DNA of 64,000 nucleotides, from the NCBI RefSeq assembly GCF_016461715.1, contig NZ_JAEMUI010000019.1:40986-104985 (forward strand), read 5' to 3'. A program made the translations under genes and the position numbers. Source of the stretch: Marinomonas spartinae. Lineage in GTDB: Bacteria; Pseudomonadota; Gammaproteobacteria; Pseudomonadales; Marinomonadaceae. Positions 46,210 through 54,502 of the stretch are shown one piece after another. The notes below the pieces were generated by a model. It was not told the origin of the DNA. It made no database searches and saw nothing but the letters and a program-made list of their open reading frames with translations. Numbering within the stretch: the stretch's first letter is position 1; each line of letters starts with the position of its first letter.

Positions 46210-46442
46210 CTGAAAGATTGTGGTAGTTGGAGTGTCCCCAAGGTTGTCCTGCTAAACCTCGCAAAACATTCTCTTCATACAAAACATCGCTTAGGTGAGC
46301 CCTTAGAAAGGAATGCAAATGGGCCTAAATTCAGGAGTTCTGCAATATGAGTAACGTTTTAGTCGCTAAAAATACATAAAAGACGATAAGTAATTCCACT
46401 CTTAGTTTTAAAAACGCAAGAGAAGGCAGTTGATAGGGTTTT

Positions 46443-46492
46443 TATCGACCATTCGATACTATCGAATGGTCGATATGATTTAAAGGATTTTT
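46443..46492 (+). promoter_or_regulatory. LysR-type operator, copy 2
   Basis: Arms TATCGACCATTCGATA and TATCGAATGGTCGATA pair perfectly around a central C (46459); TTAAAGGATTTTT follows at 46480-46492, again 21 bases from the centre. 77 bases before the DUF1302 start. Confidence 0.75.
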
Positions 46493-46568
46493 CTAAAAGG
46501 TTGGAGTCGCTTACATTTTGGCTTGTTCTTGAAAATAAAAATAAAACCCTAGCAAAAAGGAAGAACAA

Positions 46569-47589
46569 GTGAACACACTAAATACGACTCCATTTAGAGC
46601 GAAGGCAATCGCTCTTGCCATTATCTCTACGACATCTACTGCCTATGGATTTGAGATAACAACTAGTAATCCAGATTTAAGACTTAGTTTGGATAATACG
46701 GTGAAATACAGTACTGCTTACCGCTTAAAAAGTTCCTCACCTGGCTTAACCCAAGGTCAAACCGCAATCAATCTTAATGACGGCGACAATAACTTTCATA
46801 GAGGATTAGTTTCTAATCGCTTGGATTTATTGTCTGAACTTGACTTGTCCTATAAAGATTATGGCGCGCGAATCAGTGCTGCTGCTTGGTACGACGATGT
46901 CTATCATCACCATACAGATAATGCCAATAAGGACTTCAGGGCTAATCATACGCCAGCCAGTGAATTTTCGAATCAAACGAAAAGAGTCATGGGGGGATGC
47001 TGAAATTTTAGATGCTTTTGTCTACAGCTGCTTCCCTGTTAAAGATGGAATGCAAGGAACGATCCGTGCGGGTCGTTTCACGCAATTGTGGTGGGAGAGC
47101 CTGTTTTACGGTGTAAACGGTATCGCTGGAGGTCAGGCACCTATTGATATTGTGAAATTATCTTCGGTTCCTAACTCTCAATTTAAAGAGACCGTATGTC
47201 CAACAGGCAAAGTGTCGATTGATGTGCCGATTTCTGAAACGGCTTCTATTGGTGCTTATGTGGGCTACGAATGGGAAAAATCACGTTTTCTTCCTGCGGG
47301 CTCTTACAATCTGCTTTCTGGAGAAGCCTATGTGGCCAACATGATGAACGATAAGAAATTCCAGAACAAACCAGTTCAGCGCATGCCGACCAGTACCTTC
47401 ACAGGGCGGGGTCTTGCTAGGCAAGGTATTCGCTAAGTGAGGGAGTGTTTGCAAGGTCACAGATCATCTGACCGAAAGTTGAAGGCTCGTGAAGGCGACG
47501 TTAAATACTCTAGTTTTGGTCATTCAGTCAATGCTGGCGCATACATTGGCGATAGGATCGCAGAATTTTTATATGGGCATACCGCCTAA
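46569..47589 (+). pseudogene. DUF1302-type outer membrane protein, frameshifted and truncated
   Basis: A GTG start leads into a signal peptide (ALAIISTTSTAYG) and DUF1302-like sequence (VSNRLDLLSELDLSYKDYGARISAAAWYDDVY). The frame breaks in a run of six G at 46991-46996; removing one G restores TKRVMGDAEILDAFVYS, which continues in the second frame as IRAGRFTQLWWESLFYGVNG and QAPIDIVKLSSVPNSQFKE. That frame stops at 47436, and further homologous-looking debris (AREGDVKYSSFGHS) precedes 47589. A full protein would be about 550 residues, so it has also lost internal sequence. Such porins usually accompany an RND exporter. Confidence 0.8.
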
Positions 47590-47609
47590 CACCTTGTTTG
47601 GAGAAAGAG

Positions 47610-48566
47610 ATGAATATAGTAGGTTTAGAGAGCATTGTTTTTGCCGTGGAAGATATTGCTTCGTGCGCAACCTTTTTAACAGATTACGGACTTATCCCTG
47701 TTGATGTGACTGATAAAGGTGGTCGTTTTGAGGCGTTAGATGGTACCTGTGTTGTACTCGCGGAGGCATCCAATCAGAGTTTACCGCCAAGTGTAGGCAA
47801 CGGCTGTATGATGCGCAAAACCGTCATGGGTGTGGCCAATGAGCAGGATTTAGAGGCGATTCGTACAGAATTGAGTAAGGATCGAGACGTAACAAGCTTG
47901 GCTGATGGTTCCATCGAATCCATAGACGACATGGGTTTTGTTATTGGCTTTCAAGTAACCAAACGAAAAACCATGAGTTTGACGGGAGAAATATCCAATG
48001 CACCTGGGTCGCCTTTGCAACGTCCCGTAAACCAGAATGCCGTTAATGTGAACGCAGAACAGATTCACCCGCGCACTTTGTCCCATATCGTGTACTTTGT
48101 ATCAGACCCAGCGAAAGCGGAAGCATTTTATGTGGAACGTTTAGGCTTTCGATGTACAGATCGCTTTGAAGGCATGGGGCCTTTCTTACAACCTGCTGGG
48201 ACGTTGGATCACCACACACATTTCTTTATTGGCGCCCCAGAATTTATGAAAGGCGTAGAGCATTTCACTTTCCATTTTGCGGGGCCAACAGAAGTCATGC
48301 AAAACGGCTCTCGCTTTATTGAGAAAGGGTATCAAGCCTTTTGGGGGCCAGGCCGTCATATCTTTGGTTCAAACTGGTTTTGGTACTTCAACAGTCCATT
48401 TGCTTGCCATATTGAGATGGATGCAGACATGGACTTGCATGATAAGACTTGGCAGGCACGGACAGCACCAATTAGTGCGGACAACTCTCAGGCCTTCTTG
48501 TTGCGTTACCGTAATAAGTGGGCTCCGGGGCAAGACAGCACGCCAAAAGGGGATTATGAAGAGTGA
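47610..48566 (+). CDS. Two-domain extradiol dioxygenase (VOC superfamily)
   Basis: 318 residues from ATG 47610 (GGAG 6 nt upstream). The N-domain (ESIVFAVEDIASCATFLTDYG) is degenerate; the C-domain holds the probable Fe(II) ligands His in TLSHIVYFV, His in DHHTHFFIGA and Glu in FACHIEMDADMD, as in type I extradiol dioxygenases. It would open a catechol-like ring made by the downstream monooxygenase. Resembles the dioxygenase of naringenin-degrading (fde) operons in gene context. Confidence 0.82.
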   Translation: MNIVGLESIVFAVEDIASCATFLTDYGLIPVDVTDKGGRFEALDGTCVVLAEASNQSLPPSVGNGCMMRKTVMGVANEQDLEAIRTELSKDRDVTSLADGSIESIDDMGFVIGFQVTKRKTMSLTGEISNAPGSPLQRPVNQNAVNVNAEQIHPRTLSHIVYFVSDPAKAEAFYVERLGFRCTDRFEGMGPFLQPAGTLDHHTHFFIGAPEFMKGVEHFTFHFAGPTEVMQNGSRFIEKGYQAFWGPGRHIFGSNWFWYFNSPFACHIEMDADMDLHDKTWQARTAPISADNSQAFLLRYRNKWAPGQDSTPKGDYEE

Positions 48567-48578
48567 ATAGTGAATTAA

Positions 48579-48791
48579 GGGGGCGAACACTGCGTTGTTC
48601 CCATTCATTACTTAAGCGACGTAAATGTTGCTAGCCCGATCAAATTCCAATCGGACATGGGATTGCTACTGGCCTTTATGTTCATTTGGAACATGTTAGG
48701 GGCATTAATTCTGCTATCGGCCCTCGCGCATTTTTTGTTGAAGCCCAAATTCTCTAACAGTAATCAAGTGCAAGAGAAGGAGACAGCATAA
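48579..48791 (+). pseudogene. C-terminal remnant of an RND/MMPL exporter
   Basis: An open frame ends at 48791, immediately before the Rieske gene, and encodes VASPIKFQSDMGLLLAFMFI then WNMLGALILLSALAHFLLKP, the last membrane helices of RND permeases of the type paired with DUF1302/DUF1329 proteins. Everything upstream of about 48615 is unrelated, so roughly 95 percent of the gene has been deleted. Confidence 0.7.
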
Positions 48792-49151
48792 ATGGATAAC
48801 CAAGCAAAATGGCTTTGCCAACTGAGCGATATTGAAGAAGGGCAATCAAAAGGCTTTTTCCTAAATGACGATGGTAATGATCAGATCTTTATCGTTAAGC
48901 ATGCTGGGCAAGTTTATGGCTGGAAAAATGCCTGTCCGCATATAGATGGCGCTCCCATGGCATGGCGTAAAGACGCCTATATGGATGCTTCTAAACAGTA
49001 CATTGCGTGTCATGCCCATGGGGCTTTATTTGAACCAGTAAGTGGCTTCTGTATACAAGGACCATGCAAAGGCAAACGGCTTGAAAAAGTCGTAACTGAA
49101 ATAGACCAAATGGGCAATGTTTGGCTAATACACTCTAATAAAAATAAATAA
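48792..49151 (+). CDS. Small Rieske [2Fe-2S] protein
   Basis: 119 residues consisting only of a Rieske domain with ligands in NACPHIDGAPM and IACHAHGALFEP (Cys-x-His and Cys-x2-His), 41 bases apart in codons appropriate for the family insert. It is a soluble electron carrier or an accessory to the neighbouring oxygenase. It follows the RND remnant directly (TAAATG). Confidence 0.88.
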   Translation: MDNQAKWLCQLSDIEEGQSKGFFLNDDGNDQIFIVKHAGQVYGWKNACPHIDGAPMAWRKDAYMDASKQYIACHAHGALFEPVSGFCIQGPCKGKRLEKVVTEIDQMGNVWLIHSNKNK

Positions 49152-49184
49152 AATTCAATAAAAACAATAAGTAAGGAGTCAATG

Positions 49185-50315
49185 ATGGCAGTGGTAGATA
49201 AAGTTCTCGTAATTGGTGGTGGGTTCTCAGGCATGTCTGTGGCAATAAAATTACGGAGTCATGGGATTGCGGTGGATCTGGTGGAAATTGATCCAGAGTG
49301 GTGTGAGTTAGGAGCAGGTATCAGTATTAATGGCGCTTCCATGAGAGCGCTGGATGATCTGGGCCTTTATGATGAAGTCGTGAAACAAGGTTGCGTCACC
49401 GATGGTGTGGCGATTCATTTGGCTCATGGCCCTTTGTTGATGGAATTACCAACACCAAGTCCAGTAGGCTCTCAGGTCGGTGGCAGTGGCGGTATTTTTC
49501 GTCCAACATTGGCTCGCATTATGTCGAAAGCCGTTATGGAATCGGGCGTTGATGTGCGTTTAGGTTGCACCTATTCGGATATCAAGCAAACGGATAGCTG
49601 CATCGAAGTGGCTTTTACCGATGGTAGCACTCGCGCATACGATCTTGTTGTTGCGGCGGATGGCGTGCATTCAAGTGTTCGTAAAGAGTATTTCCCAGAA
49701 GTACCTGAGCCTGAATACATAGGTCAAGGTGTGTGGCGTGCCATTATTCCGCGCCCAGAGAGTATCAATCAAGTCACCATGTGGATGGGGCATCATCTGA
49801 AATTGGGCGTTAATCCAGTATCAGAGACGCATATGTATATGTTTATTACGGAAGATCGCCCAACTAAGGAGCATATTGACAGAGAGACTTGGCCCGAGGT
49901 GCTTGCTTCCTTGATGAAGCAATTCCCGAATCCAACAGTTGAGGCCTTGATTCCCCATATATTCAAGGAAGAAGCCAATATCGATTACCGCCCATTAGCG
50001 AATCTTCTGGTGAAACAGCCTTGGAACAAAGGCCGTCTCGTCATGATTGGCGATACGGTTGCCGCCACTACACCACATTTAGCTTCTGGCGCTGGTATCG
50101 GCATAGAAAGTGGCATTGTGTTAGCCGATGAACTTGCCGTTAATGATTCTTTAGAGAAAGCTCTTGAAAAATTTCATCAACGTCGTTGGGAACGCTGTCG
50201 CATGGTGGTCGAGAACTCTGCTCGACTCTGTCACATCGAAATTAATGGCGGAGATAAGGAGGAACATTCAAGAATTATGGGGCAATCGCTCAAGGCCCTT
50301 AGCCAACCTATTTGA
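49185..50315 (+). CDS. Group A FAD-dependent aromatic monooxygenase
   Basis: 376 residues (ATG 49185 fits GGAG spacing best; 49182 also possible). FAD/NAD(P)H motifs: VLVIGGGFSGMSVAIKLRSHG, VAADGVHSSVRKEYF and VMIGDTVAATTPHLASGAGIG, as in PHBH-fold hydroxylases (salicylate or 3-hydroxybenzoate hydroxylase relatives, and FdeE of flavonoid degradation). It would ortho-hydroxylate a phenol to prepare it for the extradiol dioxygenase encoded upstream. Last gene before a terminator. Confidence 0.88.
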   Translation: MAVVDKVLVIGGGFSGMSVAIKLRSHGIAVDLVEIDPEWCELGAGISINGASMRALDDLGLYDEVVKQGCVTDGVAIHLAHGPLLMELPTPSPVGSQVGGSGGIFRPTLARIMSKAVMESGVDVRLGCTYSDIKQTDSCIEVAFTDGSTRAYDLVVAADGVHSSVRKEYFPEVPEPEYIGQGVWRAIIPRPESINQVTMWMGHHLKLGVNPVSETHMYMFITEDRPTKEHIDRETWPEVLASLMKQFPNPTVEALIPHIFKEEANIDYRPLANLLVKQPWNKGRLVMIGDTVAATTPHLASGAGIGIESGIVLADELAVNDSLEKALEKFHQRRWERCRMVVENSARLCHIEINGGDKEEHSRIMGQSLKALSQPI

Positions 50316-50328
50316 TTGAATGTTCTCT

Positions 50329-50372
50329 ATGGCAGTGAGGTATTTTTTTATTTACAGGTCACTGCCATTTTT
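50329..50372 (+). terminator. Rho-independent terminator of the monooxygenase operon
   Basis: ATGGCAGTGA/TCACTGCCAT, 10-base arms, T run. The following 50373-50772 has no recognisable gene; I see only scattered short frames. Confidence 0.85.
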
Positions 50373-50772
50373 ATGCAGATTATCACGCGTAAACAGTGTA
50401 GAAAGCTTGTTTTCATTTCTGACTAATCTACTTAGATTGCTTTGTGGCATCAGAATTAGCAAGGGAAGGTGAGAATAAGCCGTCTAATACTCATAGGACA
50501 TGGTCTAAAAACTCATATTCTTTGTTAAGCGTCTTCGTCAATAGGCCCACCATTCACATTCTTGCCTGCCGCGAATAGCAAGCTTTTATCCACATGCTTA
50601 GACAAGAGGATTTGTTTGTACTTTCCTTAGCCGTAATAGCGTAAATCTGAGCTCACAATGGGTCTTCGACCTGATTTAATTAGGTCACCTTTAATAAGGA
50701 GGCGCTAATGTGATCATGAAAGTTTAGCGTTTTTCGCGGCTAAAATAGTGATAGGGGGATTTATCACCGTAG

Positions 50773-51303
50773 TCAATATGGCAGGATGCCATGAAGTAAC
50801 GCTACCATCAACGCAGCACAACCGACACCAAGCAAGGCTCCCATTAATGTATCGGTAGGGAAGTGAACCCCAAGTAGTAGCCGAGACAGTCCCACATGAG
50901 TAGCCCATATATAAAAGAGCAGATAATACGATGGAAAAGCTTGTGCCAAGCAGTAGGCTACAAAGAACGCTCCGGAAGTGTGTCCAGAAGGAAATGAAAA
51001 CTTATCCGATGGCGTGATGTAGCTGTGGAAGTTTTTCAGTGTGTCGGCAGGTCGATTTCGTTTAAAACCTAGTTTGATTGCAAAATATAAGCACCGCTCA
51101 AGCGCAAATCCAAATGCAATGATGCTTGCTAATAATCTGTAATGGAAATGCCACAATACGATATCCGTCACAACGTAGAGCGGACCATCTGCGCTAAATG
51201 AAATAAATCGCCCAATTCTTGCCAGTCTCTTGCCATTTTTTCTAGCCATAAACCAAGAAAAAACGAAAACATCAAGCTGGTGAATTCTTTGAATAACATT
51301 CAT
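50773..51303 (-). CDS. PAP2-family membrane phosphatase
   Basis: 176 residues, several membrane segments and the three PAP2 motifs: KLGFKRNRP, SFPSGHTSGAF and LSRLLLGVHFPTD. Such enzymes dephosphorylate undecaprenyl pyrophosphate, phosphatidylglycerol phosphate or lipid A in the envelope. It is transcribed away from the two-component genes; the pairing with a second PAP2 gene at 53777 hints at a shared envelope role. Confidence 0.9.
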   Translation of the reverse strand: MNVIQRIHQLDVFVFSWFMARKNGKRLARIGRFISFSADGPLYVVTDIVLWHFHYRLLASIIAFGFALERCLYFAIKLGFKRNRPADTLKNFHSYITPSDKFSFPSGHTSGAFFVAYCLAQAFPSYYLLFYIWATHVGLSRLLLGVHFPTDTLMGALLGVGCAALMVALLHGILPY

Positions 51304-51460
51304 TAGATATCCCCTAATTTTTGCTAATATTTAGAGAAACTTTGGTACAACTACTGTGCTTACCAATACTTTGTTAAAAACAGACTCAAAATGCGCATTT
51401 ATAGCGATAAACTCCGCTTTCTCGTCTGTTTTTGTCGTGTCTTAGCGTCGCTCGTGACAT

Positions 51461-51474
51461 CGTGCAAAGGTCTC
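51461..51474. repeat. IS-end-like sequence CGTGCAAAGGTCTC
   Basis: Exact inverse complement of GAGACCTTTGCACG at 58048-58061; an 11-base match (TGCAAAGGTCT) also occurs at 55507. It may be the end of an IS5-type element. Confidence 0.4.
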
Positions 51475-51570
51475 TTAGAACTATATGAATCGGAATGTTC
51501 ACTCCTCGGAGGATTTTAAAGAGTTATATTTATACAATAGGGCAATAAGGCTTAAATAAACCTTAACGAT

Positions 51571-52896
51571 CTATAGACCTTTAAAAGTCACTCTGACACA
51601 CAATCCCGTTTCTTGTTCTGAGTCAGTCAGCGTCAGTACCGCATGATGATTGTCAGAAATGTTTTTTACTATGTTCATTCCCAATCCACTGCCATGAATT
51701 TTAGGGTGTTTCCCTCGGTAAAAACGCTCAGTTACTTTGAGGCGTTCTGCTTCTGGAATGCCAGGACCATTATCAGATACCTCTAAAATGACCTCCTCTT
51801 TTTCTTTGTAGACTGACACATCGATGGTGCCATTTTCCGGTATGTAGCGAATAGCATTGTCGATGAGGTTACTAATCAGAATGCGTAAATCGTCAGGGAA
51901 CCCCATAATGACGGCTGCTGTTTGTTTCCCCATGCCCAAGTCAATGTTTTTGCGTTCTGCTGCATTGACTGAGTCAGTAATAATCAGCTTACATAAGTTT
52001 GTCAGTTCAACCTCTTCGGGGGATTGATCTGACTTTTCTGGATCAATCTTGGCTAGTGTAAGTAGCTGCTCAGAAAGGTGAGAAAGTCGAGAGATACTTT
52101 TCTGTAATTGAATAAGCGATTTTTGTTGTTTCATGGGGTCGGTCTCACGTGCCATGACTTGCATTTCTACACTGAGCCCCATAATGGGAGTGCGTAACTC
52201 ATGAGCCGCATCGGCAATGAATCTCTCTTGTTGGATGAACGTTTGCTGTAAGCGCTCTAATAAATCGTTCAGGGCTTGTATGAACGGTTGTATTTCTTTC
52301 ACTGGCCGAGCAGGAATGATTGGGTCAAGGCTTTTAGCATTGCGGCTTTTTAATTCTTCACTAATATGTCGCAAAGGTTTTAACCCGTAACCAATACCGA
52401 ACCACAAAAAAATCGCCAGTAACGGAAGCATGGCGAGTACAGGCCAAAAAAGATTAATCGACAAACTGGCTAAGGTTTCAAAACGAAGATTCTGAGCTTG
52501 GGCAATAAGAATCCATTTGTCGTCACTTTTCATGACAAAAGTATGCCAGACTTTACCATTGACAGTTTCGTTGATGATGCCTGTTCGGGTAGGGGGAGCA
52601 AAGTCGATTGATGGATGTGAAGCAAATTGCCGTTTGTTATTTTCCCAAACTTCTAAAATGACCTCGTCATCTTGATCTTCATGATCGTGAGCTTTTGAAG
52701 ATAATGTCTGCTTTAGATTGATGGAGTGAGTTGAATTGCTTAGATTTATATGATGGGCGATGTACTTAAGTTGATCATCTAGTGTATTTTCTAGGGTCAG
52801 ATAATCCCCCCAGTACGTGCCAATACTTGCCAGAACACCGACGAGGAAAGTTGTAGGTAATAACCAAATGAGCAGATTGGTGCGAAGTGATCTCAA
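51571..52896 (-). CDS. Sensor histidine kinase, PmrB/QseC-like
   Basis: 441 residues: two membrane spans (about 8-30 and 150-175) enclosing a short periplasmic sensor region with the His/Asp/Glu-rich stretch KAHDHEDQDDEV, HAMP, H-box AAHELRTPIMGLS, N-box NLIDNAIRYIP, and G-boxes DNGPGIPEAE and GSGLGMNIV. The acidic and histidine-rich loop could bind cations or peptides as PmrB/QseC loops do. Overlaps the response regulator gene by 4 bases. Confidence 0.9.
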   Translation of the reverse strand: MRSLRTNLLIWLLPTTFLVGVLASIGTYWGDYLTLENTLDDQLKYIAHHINLSNSTHSINLKQTLSSKAHDHEDQDDEVILEVWENNKRQFASHPSIDFAPPTRTGIINETVNGKVWHTFVMKSDDKWILIAQAQNLRFETLASLSINLFWPVLAMLPLLAIFLWFGIGYGLKPLRHISEELKSRNAKSLDPIIPARPVKEIQPFIQALNDLLERLQQTFIQQERFIADAAHELRTPIMGLSVEMQVMARETDPMKQQKSLIQLQKSISRLSHLSEQLLTLAKIDPEKSDQSPEEVELTNLCKLIITDSVNAAERKNIDLGMGKQTAAVIMGFPDDLRILISNLIDNAIRYIPENGTIDVSVYKEKEEVILEVSDNGPGIPEAERLKVTERFYRGKHPKIHGSGLGMNIVKNISDNHHAVLTLTDSEQETGLCVRVTFKGL

Positions 52897-53555
52897 TGAA
52901 CATCTCCAATTCGATAGCCAACCCCTCGTATTGTTTTAACAATTTTAGTATCAATTTTTTTACGGAGATGGTGAATATGCACTTCAATCGCATTGCTACC
53001 TATTTCTTGATCCCAGCCGTAAAGACTTTCTTCGAGGGTTTCTTTTGAAATGACTTTACCTGGCTCTTGCATAAGCTCATGCAAGAGCGCAAATTCTTTA
53101 GCGGATAAGGATAAGGGCTCATCTCGAAACCAGACAAGATGGTGAGCAGAGTCAAGCTTTAACTCGCCAACGGCTAAAATGGGTTGGCTGCGTCCGACTT
53201 TACGGCGCATGACAGCATGAACGCGTGCGATGAGTTCTTCTAGTGCAAAGGGCTTTACTAAGTAGTCATCAGCGCCTTCATTGAGTCCGCCTACGCGGGA
53301 GGAAACATCGTCTCTAGCCGTAATAATGATAACGGGAATTGAGTTATTCGCCCGTCGTAACTCTTTTAGCAATGATAAACCGTCTTTATCGGGTAACCCA
53401 AGATCGAGTAACAATATGCTGTAGTTTGTTGTTTTTAAAGCGGATATCGCAAATTTAGAGCTTTGTACCCAATCCGCCGCTAAGTTTTCTTGACGTAACC
53501 CTCTTAGCAGACCATCACCAATAAATTCATCATCTTCTACAATGAGCAAACGCAA
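52893..53555 (-). CDS. OmpR-family response regulator, PmrA/QseB-like
   Basis: 220 residues. The receiver has acidic pair VEDDEFIG, phospho-acceptor Asp in LLLDLGLPDKDG, Lys in YLVKPF; the winged helix ends IEVHIHHLRKKIDTKIVKTIRGVGYRIG. Divergent from a PAP2 gene across a perfect CTTAAG-N5-CTTAAG element, the target known for PmrA and closely related to that of QseB. Confidence 0.92.
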   Translation of the reverse strand: MRLLIVEDDEFIGDGLLRGLRQENLAADWVQSSKFAISALKTTNYSILLLDLGLPDKDGLSLLKELRRANNSIPVIIITARDDVSSRVGGLNEGADDYLVKPFALEELIARVHAVMRRKVGRSQPILAVGELKLDSAHHLVWFRDEPLSLSAKEFALLHELMQEPGKVISKETLEESLYGWDQEIGSNAIEVHIHHLRKKIDTKIVKTIRGVGYRIGDVH

Positions 53556-53687
53556 AATGAGATCCCCCCAACACTTTTCAAAATAGGCTGTCTTATCATT
53601 ATCATGGTGAAATAGCGAAAAATTAATAAAAATCCATCTGAGAAATTTGCGTAGGATGAAAAATCTTTATTTTCATATTTTTTAAGA

Positions 53688-53704
53688 CTTAAGTTCTCCT
53701 TAAG
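53688..53704. promoter_or_regulatory. PmrA/QseB-type box
   Basis: CTTAAG-TTCTC-CTTAAG, exact to the PmrA consensus YTTAAK-N5-YTTAAK, in the 221-bp region between the divergent response regulator and PAP2 genes, 73 bases before the latter. Confidence 0.75.
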
Positions 53705-53776
53705 GAAAGCCTTGATAACTTCTCACACCGATCATAGTCAACATGCTTTTACTGTATTCTATTCTGAGGCGATAAA

Positions 53777-54385
53777 GTGGAACATTTAAACCAATCTCTA
53801 TTTTTAATGATTAACCATTTTGCAGGTTCGAACGCTATTTTGGATCAATTAATGGAAGTCTTGGCAAAGTATCTTCCTATTCTATTCGCCTTAGTATTAC
53901 TGTGGTTAGGTTTTTTTAATAAAGTTTCGCCTTCTCTTCAAAAGAAGAGGCGTCATGCTGCCTTTCTGTCTGGCTATACTATGTTGATAGGGATTTCTAT
54001 TAATTTTTTAATTGCTTTGTTTTATTTTCATCCAAGACCCTTTATGAATCATCTTGGTACAGAGCTAATTCCTCATTTACCTGATACGTCAATGCCATCA
54101 GATCACACAACCTTGATGGTTTCAGTCGCATTAGGACTTTTTAGTTACACTGAGACTCGACATATTGGTCAAGTTCTTTTGGTGCTGGGCATAATAGGTG
54201 GTTTAGCTCGGGTGTTTTGTGGTGTTCACTATCCCTTCGATATTGTTGGTTCCATAGTGGTGTCATGCATTGCTTTTATACTAACTTGGCTATTAAAAGA
54301 CTATTTAAAACAACTTAATTTGATTGTTTTTAGGGCGTTGGAAAATAAAATAGAGTTTTTACGTCTGTTTACCCATGAAAAATAA
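53777..54385 (+). CDS. PAP2-family phosphatase, BcrC/undecaprenyl-diphosphatase type
   Basis: 202 residues with a GTG start. Motifs: FYFHPRPFM, TSMPSDHTTLMVSVALG (Ser replaced in the usual PSGH by PSDH, as in BcrC) and LARVFCGVHYPFDIVGS. BcrC-type enzymes recycle undecaprenyl phosphate and can give resistance to bacitracin-like or cationic peptides. The PmrA-type box upstream suggests induction by the adjacent two-component system. Confidence 0.9.
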   Translation: MEHLNQSLFLMINHFAGSNAILDQLMEVLAKYLPILFALVLLWLGFFNKVSPSLQKKRRHAAFLSGYTMLIGISINFLIALFYFHPRPFMNHLGTELIPHLPDTSMPSDHTTLMVSVALGLFSYTETRHIGQVLLVLGIIGGLARVFCGVHYPFDIVGSIVVSCIAFILTWLLKDYLKQLNLIVFRALENKIEFLRLFTHEK

Positions 54386-54502
54386 TAGTGATCTAGGACT
54401 GTTTCATAGAAAAAGTGGAATAAGTTCTCTGGGAATTACAGCGCCCATAATAAGTGCTGTAATTTTTTAATTTGAATAAGGCAATTACAAAAAATGTAAT
54501 TA

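Noticed and set aside
50373..50772. Possible gene or transposase remnant between the monooxygenase and the PAP2 gene
   Set aside because: Short frames on both strands gave no recognisable family sequence.
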